DNA from: Thiohalocapsa sp.
GTDB taxonomy: Bacteria; Pseudomonadota; Gammaproteobacteria; Chromatiales; Chromatiaceae
Direction: 5' to 3'
DNA length: 12,767 bases
Assembly: GCF_019695415.1 (NCBI RefSeq)
Contig: NZ_JAIFKJ010000366.1
Coordinates: 1-12,767 of the forward strand
Made by a program: the position numbers and the translations under genes. Below are positions 1 to 6,858 of the stretch, in pieces. Numbering within the stretch: position 1 is the first letter of the stretch; the number at the start of each line of letters is the position of its first letter. A model generated the notes under the pieces. It was given only the letters and a program-made list of their open reading frames with translations. It searched no databases and had not been told where the DNA came from.

Positions 1-852
1 TTCCTCTTTTGAACCGCGGGAGGTGGACAGGGTGGTCGCACCGGTGATGTGGCCGGGGCCGCTGCCGCCCGCCGGCTGGAAGGGGCCCTTGTCCAGCGCG
101 CCCAAGAGCTGGCCCTGGGCCTCGAGGTCCATGTCCGCCACTTCGTCCAGCAACAGCGTGCCGCCGGCGGCCTGCTCCAGGCTGCCGTAATGCACATGGG
201 CGTTGTCCTCGCTGCCGAAGAGCTCGCGGGCGGCGTTGCCGCGGGTGATGGCGGACACGCCAAGGTCCACGAAAGGCCGCTCCCGCCGGGCGCTCTGGGA
301 GTGCAGGAAACGCGCAAAGGTCTCCCGTCCGCTGCCAGCTTCGCCAGTGATGAGCACCCAGGTGTCGTGCTGGGCGATGCGCTTCACCTGCTCGCGCAGG
401 CGCTGCATGGCCGCGGAGCGCCCGGCAGGCTCCTGCACCAGCGGCGCACGCCGGCGTAAGCCGACGTTCTCCCGCTCGAGCTTGTCCGCCTCCAGCGCAC
501 GCTCCACCGTGAGCAGCAGCTTGGCCATGGACAGCGGCTTTTCCAGAAAATCGTAGGCGCCGAGGCGCGTGGCCTCCACAGCCGTTTCCACATTGCCGTG
601 GCCGGACATCATGATCACGGGACAGGGCAGGCCCTCGTCCTCGTCCCACTCCTTGAGTAGGCTGATGCCGTCCAGGTCGGGCATCCAGATGTCGAGCAGC
701 ATCAGGTCGGGCCGGCGGTCGCGCAGGGCGTGCCGGGCCGACTCGCCGTTCTCGGCGCTGGTGACGGTGTAGCCCTCGTCTTCGAGGATGTCCTGCACGG
801 TCTCGCGAATGTCCGGCTCGTCGTCCACGACAAGGATATGGGTGGCGCTCAT
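1..852 (-). CDS. ntrX: NtrX-type response regulator with degenerate AAA+ domain (3' end cut by window edge)
   Basis: The first 284 codons of a response regulator are present; the gene continues past the left edge. Residues 1-120 form a receiver domain: acidic pair D10/D11, phospho-acceptor D54 in LLDIWMPD, S83 and K105 in EKP. An AAA+ sigma-54-activator-type domain follows. Its Walker A is GEAGSGRE (170-177), with R176 where lysine is usual; Walker B is LLLDE (233-237). The segment between ELFG (210-213) and GGTLLLDE is shorter than in NtrC and has no GAFTGA loop, so contact with sigma-54 in the usual way is unlikely. Any C-terminal DNA-binding domain lies outside the window. The ATG overlaps the ntrY stop (ATGA), with AGGAG just upstream, so it is probably co-translated with ntrY and phosphorylated by that kinase (inference). 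NtrYX family systems are linked to nitrogen, redox and envelope control; the target here is unknown. Confidence 0.9.
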   Translation of the reverse strand, partial: MSATHILVVDDEPDIRETVQDILEDEGYTVTSAENGESARHALRDRRPDLMLLDIWMPDLDGISLLKEWDEDEGLPCPVIMMSGHGNVETAVEATRLGAYDFLEKPLSMAKLLLTVERALEADKLERENVGLRRRAPLVQEPAGRSAAMQRLREQVKRIAQHDTWVLITGEAGSGRETFARFLHSQSARRERPFVDLGVSAITRGNAARELFGSEDNAHVHYGSLEQAAGGTLLLDEVADMDLEAQGQLLGALDKGPFQPAGGSGPGHITGATTLSTSRGSKEE

Positions 853-3122
853 GTCTCTCCTACCCGCCGCAGCGGCGTCGACGACGCGGCTGGGGTATCG
901 CGCCAAACCGGCAGTCTGGCCGTAAAACGCGCCCCCTGCGTCGCATTCTCCGCTGTGATGATACCGCCGTGCTCTTCAATTATCTTCTTGACGATGGCAA
1001 GGCCCAGCCCCGTGCCCTTCGCTTTGGATGTGACATAGGGCTCGAACAGTCGGTCGATGAGAGCCGGATCAATCCCCCCGCCGTTGTCTTCGATGGCGAT
1101 TTCGATGGCCGGGGTCTCGTCACTGAAAACATAGTGGGTGGACACCCGAATGCGGCCGTCGTTCTGACCTTCCAGCGCCTCAATGGCGTTCTTGAGCAGA
1201 TTGTGAACCACCTGGCGCAGGCGCTTGGAGTCGCCGCGGACCTTGGCCTCGGGCGCGCCCAGCTCCGCATGGACCTTCACCCGCGCACCCTGGTAGAGCT
1301 CCAGCACTTCGGTAATCAGCGCATCCACCGCGAAAGGCTCGTCCTGCATCTCGGGTGCGCGGGCATAATTGGCGAAGTCGTTCACCATGGCCTTCATGGC
1401 CTCCACCTGCTGGCCAATGGTGTGGGTGGCGCGGTCCACCACCCGCGCCTCGGCCTCCGGCAGCTTGGCGAGCAGCTTATGGCGCAGCCGTTCAGCGGAG
1501 AGCTGGATGGGCGTGAGCGGGTTCTTGATCTCGTGTGCAAGCCGGCGCGCCACCTCGCCCCAGGCGGCGTCGCGCTGGGCGCGGATCAGCGTGGTGATGT
1601 CGTCGAATACCACGACGTGGCCGCTGCCCTTGCCGTCAGCGGCGACCCCCGGCAGCGGACTCCCTCGGCACATGAGCACTTGACGACCGTCGCCGCCGAG
1701 CAGGGTCACCTCCTCGCGCCACTCGGTGCCGACGATGACGTGGCGGCGCACGGACTCGGCCCAGGGAACGAGCCTGGGATAGGTCTGCTCCAGCGCGCCC
1801 AGGGCCAGCCCCGTGTCCTGGTAGTCCGGCAGTCGCAGGATGTGCCGCGCGGCCGGGTTCATGGTCATGAGCCTGAGCTGCCCATCCAGCGCAATAACAC
1901 CGCTGGAGAGCCGTCCGAGCACGGTCTCGAGATATGCCCGCTGCTCCTCCGCTGCCCGTTGGCTGCGCGCGGCCTGGTCGCGGGCCTGCCCAATGCGCCG
2001 GGTCATGGCATTGAATGAGGCCACCAGAAACGCGAGCTCGTCATCCTGTGCCGGCAAAGGCAGGCGCTGCTCGTAGTCGCCGTCGGCCACCGCACGGGTG
2101 CCGCGGGCGATGTCCGCCACCGGCCGCACCAGCCGCTGGGCCGTACCGAAGGCCACGAGCACCGCGGCCAGCAGGCCGAACACCAGCACCAGCGACAGCG
2201 TCAGCGAAAAGCTGAGCTTCAGCGAGCGGCGCAGATACGCCAGCTCCGTATAACGGTTGTAGGCATCCTCCAGACGAGAGGCCAGCTCGTCGATGCGCGC
2301 GGAGGTAGGGAAGATGGCCTGCATCATCATGCGTCGGGCACGCGGGTCGTTCACCACCACGCGCACCACCAACTGCTCATCCTCGGCGGGCTCCAGCCCG
2401 ACGTAATCCACCCCCATACGCACGCCCTGCATCACCTCTCGGCCGGGGTGATCCGGCACGAGCTGGGTCGGATCATCGATGGCAGTGCCCATGACCTGTC
2501 CGTTGGGCTCGAATACCGTGAGCTCCAACGCCCCCGCCTGGCGGCGCAGCTCGTCTAGGGTCAGGGTCAGCGCGGTGGCGGAGCGGTCCTCGATGCCGGC
2601 GAGGATCTGCTGGCTGTACTTGAGCAGCACACGCTGGTTCAGGTCCAGCGAGGCCTGGTTCAGCGCCAGGGCATCCGCCATGGCGCTGTCGATCTCCACA
2701 TCGAACCAACTGTCGATACCGCGCAGCAGGAAGCCCAGAGAGTAGTAGTACACCACGCCCACCGGCAGCAGGGAGATCAGCGCGAAGAGCACTACGATGC
2801 GCGCCGTGAGCCGCGAGCCGGGGGCACTGCGCCGGCGCTGGTGCACCAGCCGCACGACGTTGAACCCCACCATCACCACCAGCGCAGCCAGCCCCAGCAG
2901 CACAACCAACAGCAGCGGCACGAAGGCGCGGCTCAGGGCATCGGAATTCTGCACCGCGCTGCTCATCAAGTGCAGTGCCACCAGCAACGCCAGCAGCAAC
3001 AGCCCGACGGCGAAGGTGCCCGGGTGCTTCCAGACCTTGCGCGTCGGCGGCTTGCCGGGCGGCTGCTCCGGGGACGGTTGCTCCGGGGGCGACCTCAGGG
3101 CTGTAGGGGCCATTTGGTCCAC
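849..3122 (-). CDS. ntrY: NtrY-type membrane sensor histidine kinase
   Basis: This is a 757-residue inner-membrane kinase of usual NtrY length. Three hydrophobic segments lie at about 36-54, 67-93 and 107-133. A probable periplasmic region covers about 134-300, and a fourth membrane segment about 303-327. HAMP follows (about 328-380), then a coiled stretch and a PAS domain (about 395-510). The HisKA H-box carries H530 in RRLAHEIKNPLTP. The ATPase domain shows the N-box NLLKNAIEAL (641-650), G1 DNGGGI (679-684) and G2 GTGLGLAI (703-710). All catalytic motifs look intact, so it should autophosphorylate and pass phosphate to NtrX. The start is uncertain: GTG at 3122 (used here) or ATG at 3113. 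Both lie inside the end of the DUF4390 gene and neither has a strong ribosome-binding site, which suggests translational coupling. The proline-rich cytoplasmic N-terminus (about 11-26) is unremarkable. The signal sensed is not evident. Confidence 0.95.
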   Translation of the reverse strand: MDQMAPTALRSPPEQPSPEQPPGKPPTRKVWKHPGTFAVGLLLLALLVALHLMSSAVQNSDALSRAFVPLLLVVLLGLAALVVMVGFNVVRLVHQRRRSAPGSRLTARIVVLFALISLLPVGVVYYYSLGFLLRGIDSWFDVEIDSAMADALALNQASLDLNQRVLLKYSQQILAGIEDRSATALTLTLDELRRQAGALELTVFEPNGQVMGTAIDDPTQLVPDHPGREVMQGVRMGVDYVGLEPAEDEQLVVRVVVNDPRARRMMMQAIFPTSARIDELASRLEDAYNRYTELAYLRRSLKLSFSLTLSLVLVFGLLAAVLVAFGTAQRLVRPVADIARGTRAVADGDYEQRLPLPAQDDELAFLVASFNAMTRRIGQARDQAARSQRAAEEQRAYLETVLGRLSSGVIALDGQLRLMTMNPAARHILRLPDYQDTGLALGALEQTYPRLVPWAESVRRHVIVGTEWREEVTLLGGDGRQVLMCRGSPLPGVAADGKGSGHVVVFDDITTLIRAQRDAAWGEVARRLAHEIKNPLTPIQLSAERLRHKLLAKLPEAEARVVDRATHTIGQQVEAMKAMVNDFANYARAPEMQDEPFAVDALITEVLELYQGARVKVHAELGAPEAKVRGDSKRLRQVVHNLLKNAIEALEGQNDGRIRVSTHYVFSDETPAIEIAIEDNGGGIDPALIDRLFEPYVTSKAKGTGLGLAIVKKIIEEHGGIITAENATQGARFTARLPVWRDTPAASSTPLRRVGET

Positions 3123-3661
3123 TTGCTGGACTGCTTCCAGGACGGATAGAGGTAGGCCATGGGCCGTAACGGCAGGGGCAGCTCTTCGATGTCCAGGGAC
3201 ACGCGGATCTGCACCTCATAGGCGGTGTCGGGCTTCAGCCGGTCCAGGCTCAGCAGCGGCAAGTTGCGGATCTCGCCAAGCGCCGCCAGCGCCGCATCCC
3301 GGGTGACATAGGTGCGCCCACGCTCGCCCGGCAGCTGCGACACCAGATAGCGCTCCGACAAGGGCTTGTAGCGGATGCGATAGCGCAGGCGCTGATCCAC
3401 CAGGCTCTCCTGCCAGATCCAGTCATCCACGGGGCGCACCTGGATGTGCACGGCTACCGTCAGCGGCACGCCGTTGTCGAGGGCCTCCAGGGCACGCTCG
3501 CTGAAGTCGTAGCGGATGGTTGCATCCATGAGGAAGGTACCGTCTTCGATGCGCGTCTCCACCGCCTCCACGTCGAAGCCCTTGGCGGCGACTTGGACCA
3601 TCGGCACCAGCAATAACGCCAGAAACAGCGTCGCGGGGCACAGCGTCAGGGAGCGCCTCAC
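3095..3661 (-). CDS. DUF4390 family exported protein
   Basis: This 188-residue protein has a clear export signal: basic MRRS, a hydrophobic core (about 9-22) and a possible signal peptidase site near VAA-K (about 24-27). The rest looks like a beta-rich periplasmic domain with patterned segments such as VPLTVAVHIQV and AYEVQIRVSLDI. It matches my recollection of DUF4390, a family with no assigned biochemical function that commonly sits next to NtrY-like kinases. The start is GTG within GTGA, overlapping the rsmB stop by 4 bp, with GGAG about 8 bases upstream. Its 3' end overlaps ntrY by 28 bp. This tight packing suggests that it works with the NtrY periplasmic sensor region, for example as a ligand-binding or modulating partner. 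That role is inference from position only. Confidence 0.8.
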   Translation of the reverse strand: MRRSLTLCPATLFLALLLVPMVQVAAKGFDVEAVETRIEDGTFLMDATIRYDFSERALEALDNGVPLTVAVHIQVRPVDDWIWQESLVDQRLRYRIRYKPLSERYLVSQLPGERGRTYVTRDAALAALGEIRNLPLLSLDRLKPDTAYEVQIRVSLDIEELPLPLRPMAYLYPSWKQSSKWTKWPLQP

Positions 3662-5007
3662 GCCACACGCTCCATCAGGGCGAAATAGAAGCCATCCCCG
3701 CCGTCGGCGGTCGGCAGCAGCTGTACCCCGGGGTCGACCGGCAGCGCCGCGCCGGCGCCCGCGGGCAGCGCCACCTCGCGCAACTGGGCATCAGGATGGG
3801 CAGCGAGGAAGGCGGCCACGCGCGCCTGGTTCTCCTCCGGCAGCACCGAGCAGGTGGCATAGAGTAGCCTCCCGCCCGGGCGCAACAAGGGCCAGAGCGC
3901 GGCGAGCAAAGCATCCTGGGTGGCCGCCAACGCGGCGATGTCGGCATCCCGGCGCAGGTATTTGATGTCCGGATGGCGGCGAATGACACCGGTGGCCGAG
4001 CAGGGGGCGTCGAGCAGGATGGCGTCATAGGGGGCGCCGGGCCAGTCGGCACTGGCGTCCCGAGCATCGGCCGCCAGCACCTGTGCGGTGAGGCCGAGCC
4101 GCAGCAGGTTCTCGCGCAGCGGCGCGAGGCGCTCGGCATCGATATCCACCGCTGTGAGCTGCAACCGGCCGCCGGCGTGCTCCAGTAGGTGCGCCGTCTT
4201 GTTACCTGGAGCGGCGCAGGCGTCCAGCACGCGCTCGCCGGGCTGGGGGTCCAGCAACAGCGCTGCGCACTGGGCGCCGGCATCCTGTACGGACACCAGG
4301 CCCCCGGCGAAGCCAGGGAGACGCTGGGCCGGAACGGGCTTGTCGAGCAACAGCGCGGCATCCAGACCCGACAGCCCTCGGGCAGCGATGCCTGCCGCCG
4401 CCAAGGCGTCTGCGTAAGCCGCGCGGTCTTCGCGGGTGGCATTCACCCTGAGCGTCATGGGCGGGCGCTGATTGCTGACGGCGATGATCCGCCGCCAGTG
4501 CTCCGGCCAGGCCGCCGCCAGACGGTCGCGCAGCCACGCCGGCATCAGGGCGGGATCTGCGGGGTCGTTGCCGACCTGCTTAAGCAGTGCCTCGCGCTCT
4601 CGCTGGAAGCGCCGCAGGGCCGCATTCACCAGGCCGGCGGCACGCGGGCGGTCCAACGCGCGTGTGGCGTCCACCGTCGCTGCAACGGCGGCGTGGGCGG
4701 GTATGCGGGTGGAAACGAGCTGGTACAGACCCACCGCCATGAGCGCGTTCAGGATCCGGTCGGCGCGGCGAAGCGGCCGCGACAGCAGTATAGCGAGGAG
4801 GGCCTCGAGGCGCGGCAGCAGGCGCAGCGTGCCGTAGCAGAGCTCCTGGAGTAATGCCTGGTCACGCTCAGGGATGTCGTGTGCGGCATCGGCCAGTGAT
4901 GCGGTCAGCGAGCGGCCATCCACGCGGACGGCGTGCACCACACGCGCGGCGGCGGCGCGCAGCTCGGTACCCGGTGCGCTTCCTGTGCGCCCCCGGCGCC
5001 GGTGCAC
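3658..5007 (-). CDS. rsmB: 16S rRNA (cytosine-967-C5) methyltransferase RsmB
   Basis: RsmB (Fmu/Sun) uses S-adenosylmethionine to methylate C967 of 16S rRNA. About 449 residues are predicted from the GTG at 5007, against 429 in E. coli. The N-terminal third is the NusB-like RNA-binding region (ALLQELCYGTLR, VGLYQLVSTRIPAHAAV). The C-terminal Rossmann methyltransferase carries DACAAPGNKT (SAM loop), DAPCSATGVIRRHPDIK (C336) and YATCSVLPEEN (C386, the expected nucleophile by family knowledge). Asn replaces the second Gly of the usual APGGKT. The frame stays open upstream into fmt, but that part is not RsmB-like. A TTG at 5046 overlapping fmt is an alternative start with a GGGG stretch nearby, and the GTG is chosen mainly from length. 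A hairpin lies between the fmt stop and this start. The stop overlaps the DUF4390 start (GTGA). Identity is secure; the exact start is not. Confidence 0.95.
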   Translation of the reverse strand: MHRRRGRTGSAPGTELRAAAARVVHAVRVDGRSLTASLADAAHDIPERDQALLQELCYGTLRLLPRLEALLAILLSRPLRRADRILNALMAVGLYQLVSTRIPAHAAVAATVDATRALDRPRAAGLVNAALRRFQREREALLKQVGNDPADPALMPAWLRDRLAAAWPEHWRRIIAVSNQRPPMTLRVNATREDRAAYADALAAAGIAARGLSGLDAALLLDKPVPAQRLPGFAGGLVSVQDAGAQCAALLLDPQPGERVLDACAAPGNKTAHLLEHAGGRLQLTAVDIDAERLAPLRENLLRLGLTAQVLAADARDASADWPGAPYDAILLDAPCSATGVIRRHPDIKYLRRDADIAALAATQDALLAALWPLLRPGGRLLYATCSVLPEENQARVAAFLAAHPDAQLREVALPAGAGAALPVDPGVQLLPTADGGDGFYFALMERVA

Positions 5008-5017
5008 ACGCGTCGGC

Positions 5018-5038
5018 GCCGGACCACCTCGGTCCGGC
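5018..5038 (-). promoter_or_regulatory. Intercistronic hairpin between fmt and rsmB with GAGGT loop
   Basis: On the minus strand, directly after the fmt TGA, the sequence reads GCCGGACC-GAGGT-GGTCCGGC. This is a perfect 8-bp stem with a 5-base loop that resembles a Shine-Dalgarno core. The predicted rsmB GTG start begins 18 bases past the loop, and folding the 3' arm would shorten the effective spacing. A 9-base GC palindromic unit (CGGCGCCGG) occurs at 5014-5022 and again at 4994-5002, flanking the GTG, and could form a competing structure. The stem is directly visible. A role in controlling rsmB translation, or in stabilising mRNA, is inference. No T-tract follows, so it is not an intrinsic terminator. 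Confidence 0.45.
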
Positions 5039-5980
5039 TCAGTCAAATAGCACCCCGTCCAGACGCCGGGCGTTGAGGAAGTCGCGGGCTGACATACGGC
5101 GTTTGCCCGGCACCTGCAGCTCGGTGATGCGCAGCCGGCCAGCGCCGGTGGCCACATCGATGCCCTCGGGCCCCGTTGCCACCACGCGACCGGGCTCCGC
5201 CGCAGCAACACCAGTGGCGGGGAGCACCTGTGCAGACCAGATGCGCACCACCTCGCCGCCGAGGCGCGTCTGGGCCACCGGCCAGGGGTCGAAGGCACGC
5301 ACCGCACGCTCGATGGCCGCAGCGCTCTGTGTCCAGTCGATGCGAGCCTCATCCTTGGTGAGCTTGCGGGCATAGGTTGCCGCCGCGTCTTCCTGCGCTG
5401 CGGGCACTGCGCCGCCGGCAAGGATCTCCGGGAGCACATCCAGCAAGGCCTCGGCACCCAGCTCCGCCAGCCGCACCGTCAGGCTCCCTGCCGTGTCCTC
5501 GGCGCCAATGACCATCGGGACAAGTCGGTATACGGGTCCGGTGTCCAGGCCCGCCTCCATGCGCATGATGCTGATGCCCGTCTCGTCGTCGCCGGCGAGG
5601 AGCGCCCGCTGAATGGGCGCGGCGCCGCGCCAGCGAGGCAGCAGGGAGGCGTGGATGTTGACGCAGCCGCAGCGTGGCGCATCCAGCACCGCCTCCGGGA
5701 GGATTAAGCCGTAGGCGGCCACCACCATCAGGTCGGCACCCCAGGCAGCAAGGGCCTCTTGCTCCGCAGGCGTCTTCAGCGACGTTGGCTGGCACACGGG
5801 CAAGGCGGCATCGATAGCCCGCCGCTTCACGGGTGATGGCTCCAGGCGCCGACCGCGCCCCGCCGGGCGGTCCGGCTGCGTGTAGACGGCCACCACCTCA
5901 TGCGGACTTGCGATAAGTGCTGACAGCGCCGGCACCGCGAACTCGGGCGTGCCGGCGTAAAGAATGCGGGCCGGGGGCAT
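5039..5980 (-). CDS. fmt: Methionyl-tRNA formyltransferase
   Basis: Fmt transfers a formyl group from 10-formyl-tetrahydrofolate to initiator Met-tRNA in the cytosol. The 313-residue length matches the family (E. coli 315). The N-terminal formyltransferase domain opens with ILYAGTPEFAVPAL and contains the catalytic set N108, H110 and D146, visible in VNIHASLLPRWRGAAPIQ and GLDTGPV. SLLPRWRGAAPIQRA is the folate/active-site signature. The C-terminal tRNA-binding OB-like domain begins near residue 205 (KLTKDEARIDW) and includes FDPWPVAQT. The ATG at 5980 has only a weak ribosome-binding site. It lies 121 bases downstream of def, a classic pairing in which Fmt adds the formyl group that deformylase later removes. 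There are no disruptions. Confidence 0.98.
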   Translation of the reverse strand: MPPARILYAGTPEFAVPALSALIASPHEVVAVYTQPDRPAGRGRRLEPSPVKRRAIDAALPVCQPTSLKTPAEQEALAAWGADLMVVAAYGLILPEAVLDAPRCGCVNIHASLLPRWRGAAPIQRALLAGDDETGISIMRMEAGLDTGPVYRLVPMVIGAEDTAGSLTVRLAELGAEALLDVLPEILAGGAVPAAQEDAAATYARKLTKDEARIDWTQSAAAIERAVRAFDPWPVAQTRLGGEVVRIWSAQVLPATGVAAAEPGRVVATGPEGIDVATGAGRLRITELQVPGKRRMSARDFLNARRLDGVLFD

Positions 5981-6101
5981 GTGGCTCTGGGTGGCTGAGT
6001 CCTTCAGGCGAAGTCTGCGGCGGCACGGATGCGACCGCGGAGGGCACGACGGCGCGGGCGGGCCGGCTGCCGCTCTGTGGCGACTCCGCCCGCGGCTGAG
6101 C

Positions 6102-6638
6102 TCAAATGGCCTGCCGGCGGCGCTGCGCCGGCGCGGGGGCCGCCTGACGACGCTCCTTCTCCAGCTTCTTGCGGATGCGCTGGCGCTTGAGCGCGGAGAT
6201 ATGGTCCACGAAGAGCTTGCCGTCCAGGTGATCGATCTCGTGCTGGATGCAGACGGCGAGCAGGCCGTCGGTTGTGAGCTCGAAGGGCTGGCCGTCGCGG
6301 TCTAGGGCTCGCACCGTCACCTGCTCGGCGCGGGTTACCGTCTCGAAAAAGCCCGGTACCGACAGACAGCCTTCGTCCATTTGCTCCTCACCGCTGCGCA
6401 CCAGGATCTCTGGGTTGATGAGGCACAGCGGCTGGCTCTTGTCGTCTGAGGTGTCGATAACGATGACGCGCTTGGGCACGTTGACCTGAATGGCGGCGAG
6501 TCCGATGCCTGGGGCGTCGTACATGGTCTCGAGCATGTCGTCCACAAGCTGACGAACGCCGTCGTCCACCTGTTCGACCACTTCTGCGCGGCGCCGTAGA
6601 CGCTCGTCCGGAAAGGTCAGAATTTCTAGTTTTGCCAT
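6102..6638 (-). CDS. def: Peptide deformylase
   Basis: Def removes the N-formyl group from nascent proteins at the ribosome exit. It has 178 residues (E. coli 169). All three metal and active-site motifs are present: GIGLAAIQ (44-51), EGCLS (89-93, metal ligand C91) and QHEIDH (132-137, ligands H133 and H137, catalytic E134). The start is set at the ATG at 6638, because MAKLEILTFPDERLR matches the family N-terminus; the frame stays open upstream but that extension is not deformylase-like. The C-terminus is a Lys/Arg-rich helix with an AAPAPAQRRRQ tail, a little longer than usual. It is the first gene of the leftward unit and is divergent from the LysM gene. Its ribosome-binding site is weak. 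Confidence 0.98.
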   Translation of the reverse strand: MAKLEILTFPDERLRRRAEVVEQVDDGVRQLVDDMLETMYDAPGIGLAAIQVNVPKRVIVIDTSDDKSQPLCLINPEILVRSGEEQMDEGCLSVPGFFETVTRAEQVTVRALDRDGQPFELTTDGLLAVCIQHEIDHLDGKLFVDHISALKRQRIRKKLEKERRQAAPAPAQRRRQAI

Positions 6639-6858
6639 GGCGTTATATGAACCTGCTGATTCGCAGATACAAGACTTGCGATTTGGACTGATATCATCAT
6701 CATACACCATTGACAGGGGTTGCCGGCATTGGCGGCGGTCCGGAAAACGCCGATTCGCCAAACGCTTGCAGGGCTTTCGCCCAGGTTTGGGGCCGCACCG
6801 CGCCGATGTCGGCCGACCCTGCCGCTGCCCGGCGGCCCGGGCTCATTGAGGAGTGGCC
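6639..6858. promoter_or_regulatory. Divergent promoter region between def and the LysM gene
   Basis: This 220-bp spacer separates two head-to-head gene sets, so promoters for both should lie here. The def-proximal part (about 6640-6715) is clearly richer in A/T than the surroundings. It contains a minus-strand TATGAT (6699-6704), a good -10 match but without a convincing -35, and an 8-bp palindrome TGATATCA (6689-6696). On the plus strand, TTGCGA (6676-6681) with CATCAT (6698-6703) at 16-bp spacing is a weak promoter candidate. The LysM-proximal part is GC-rich. It contains an interrupted inverted repeat: outer CCAAAC (6758-6763) with GTTTGG (6785-6790), enclosing GGGC-TTTC-GCCC (6771-6782). 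The region is supported by layout; the individual boxes are guesses. Confidence 0.5.
6848..6853 (+). promoter_or_regulatory. Ribosome-binding site of the LysM gene
   Basis: GAGGAG lies 5 bases before the ATG at 6859. It decides between the GTG at 6853, which overlaps the site, and the ATG at 6859 in favour of the latter. Confidence 0.8.

Noticed and set aside
1..852. Frameshift in ntrX as the cause of the missing GAFTGA
   Set aside because: The frame is open for all 284 codons and the flanking ELFG and LLLDE motifs are in the same frame, so the loop is missing by an in-frame difference.
969..2018. Open frame of 349 codons on the plus strand opposite ntrY
   Set aside because: It lies wholly antisense to a kinase with intact motifs. 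Its composition (His, Gly and Leu rich, no recognisable domain) is typical of shadow frames in GC-rich DNA.
5008..5457. N-terminal extension of the rsmB frame over fmt
   Set aside because: The extra 150 residues overlap the fmt coding region in another frame and do not resemble the RsmB N-terminus, which is already complete from about 5007.
6709..6714. TTGACA-like box on the plus strand as a LysM promoter
   Set aside because: The -35 match is perfect, but the DNA 15-19 bases downstream is GC-only with no -10 resemblance.
6639..6761. Longer start for def
   Set aside because: The extra 41 residues are not deformylase-like and cover the AT-rich promoter region; the ATG at 6638 fits the family start.
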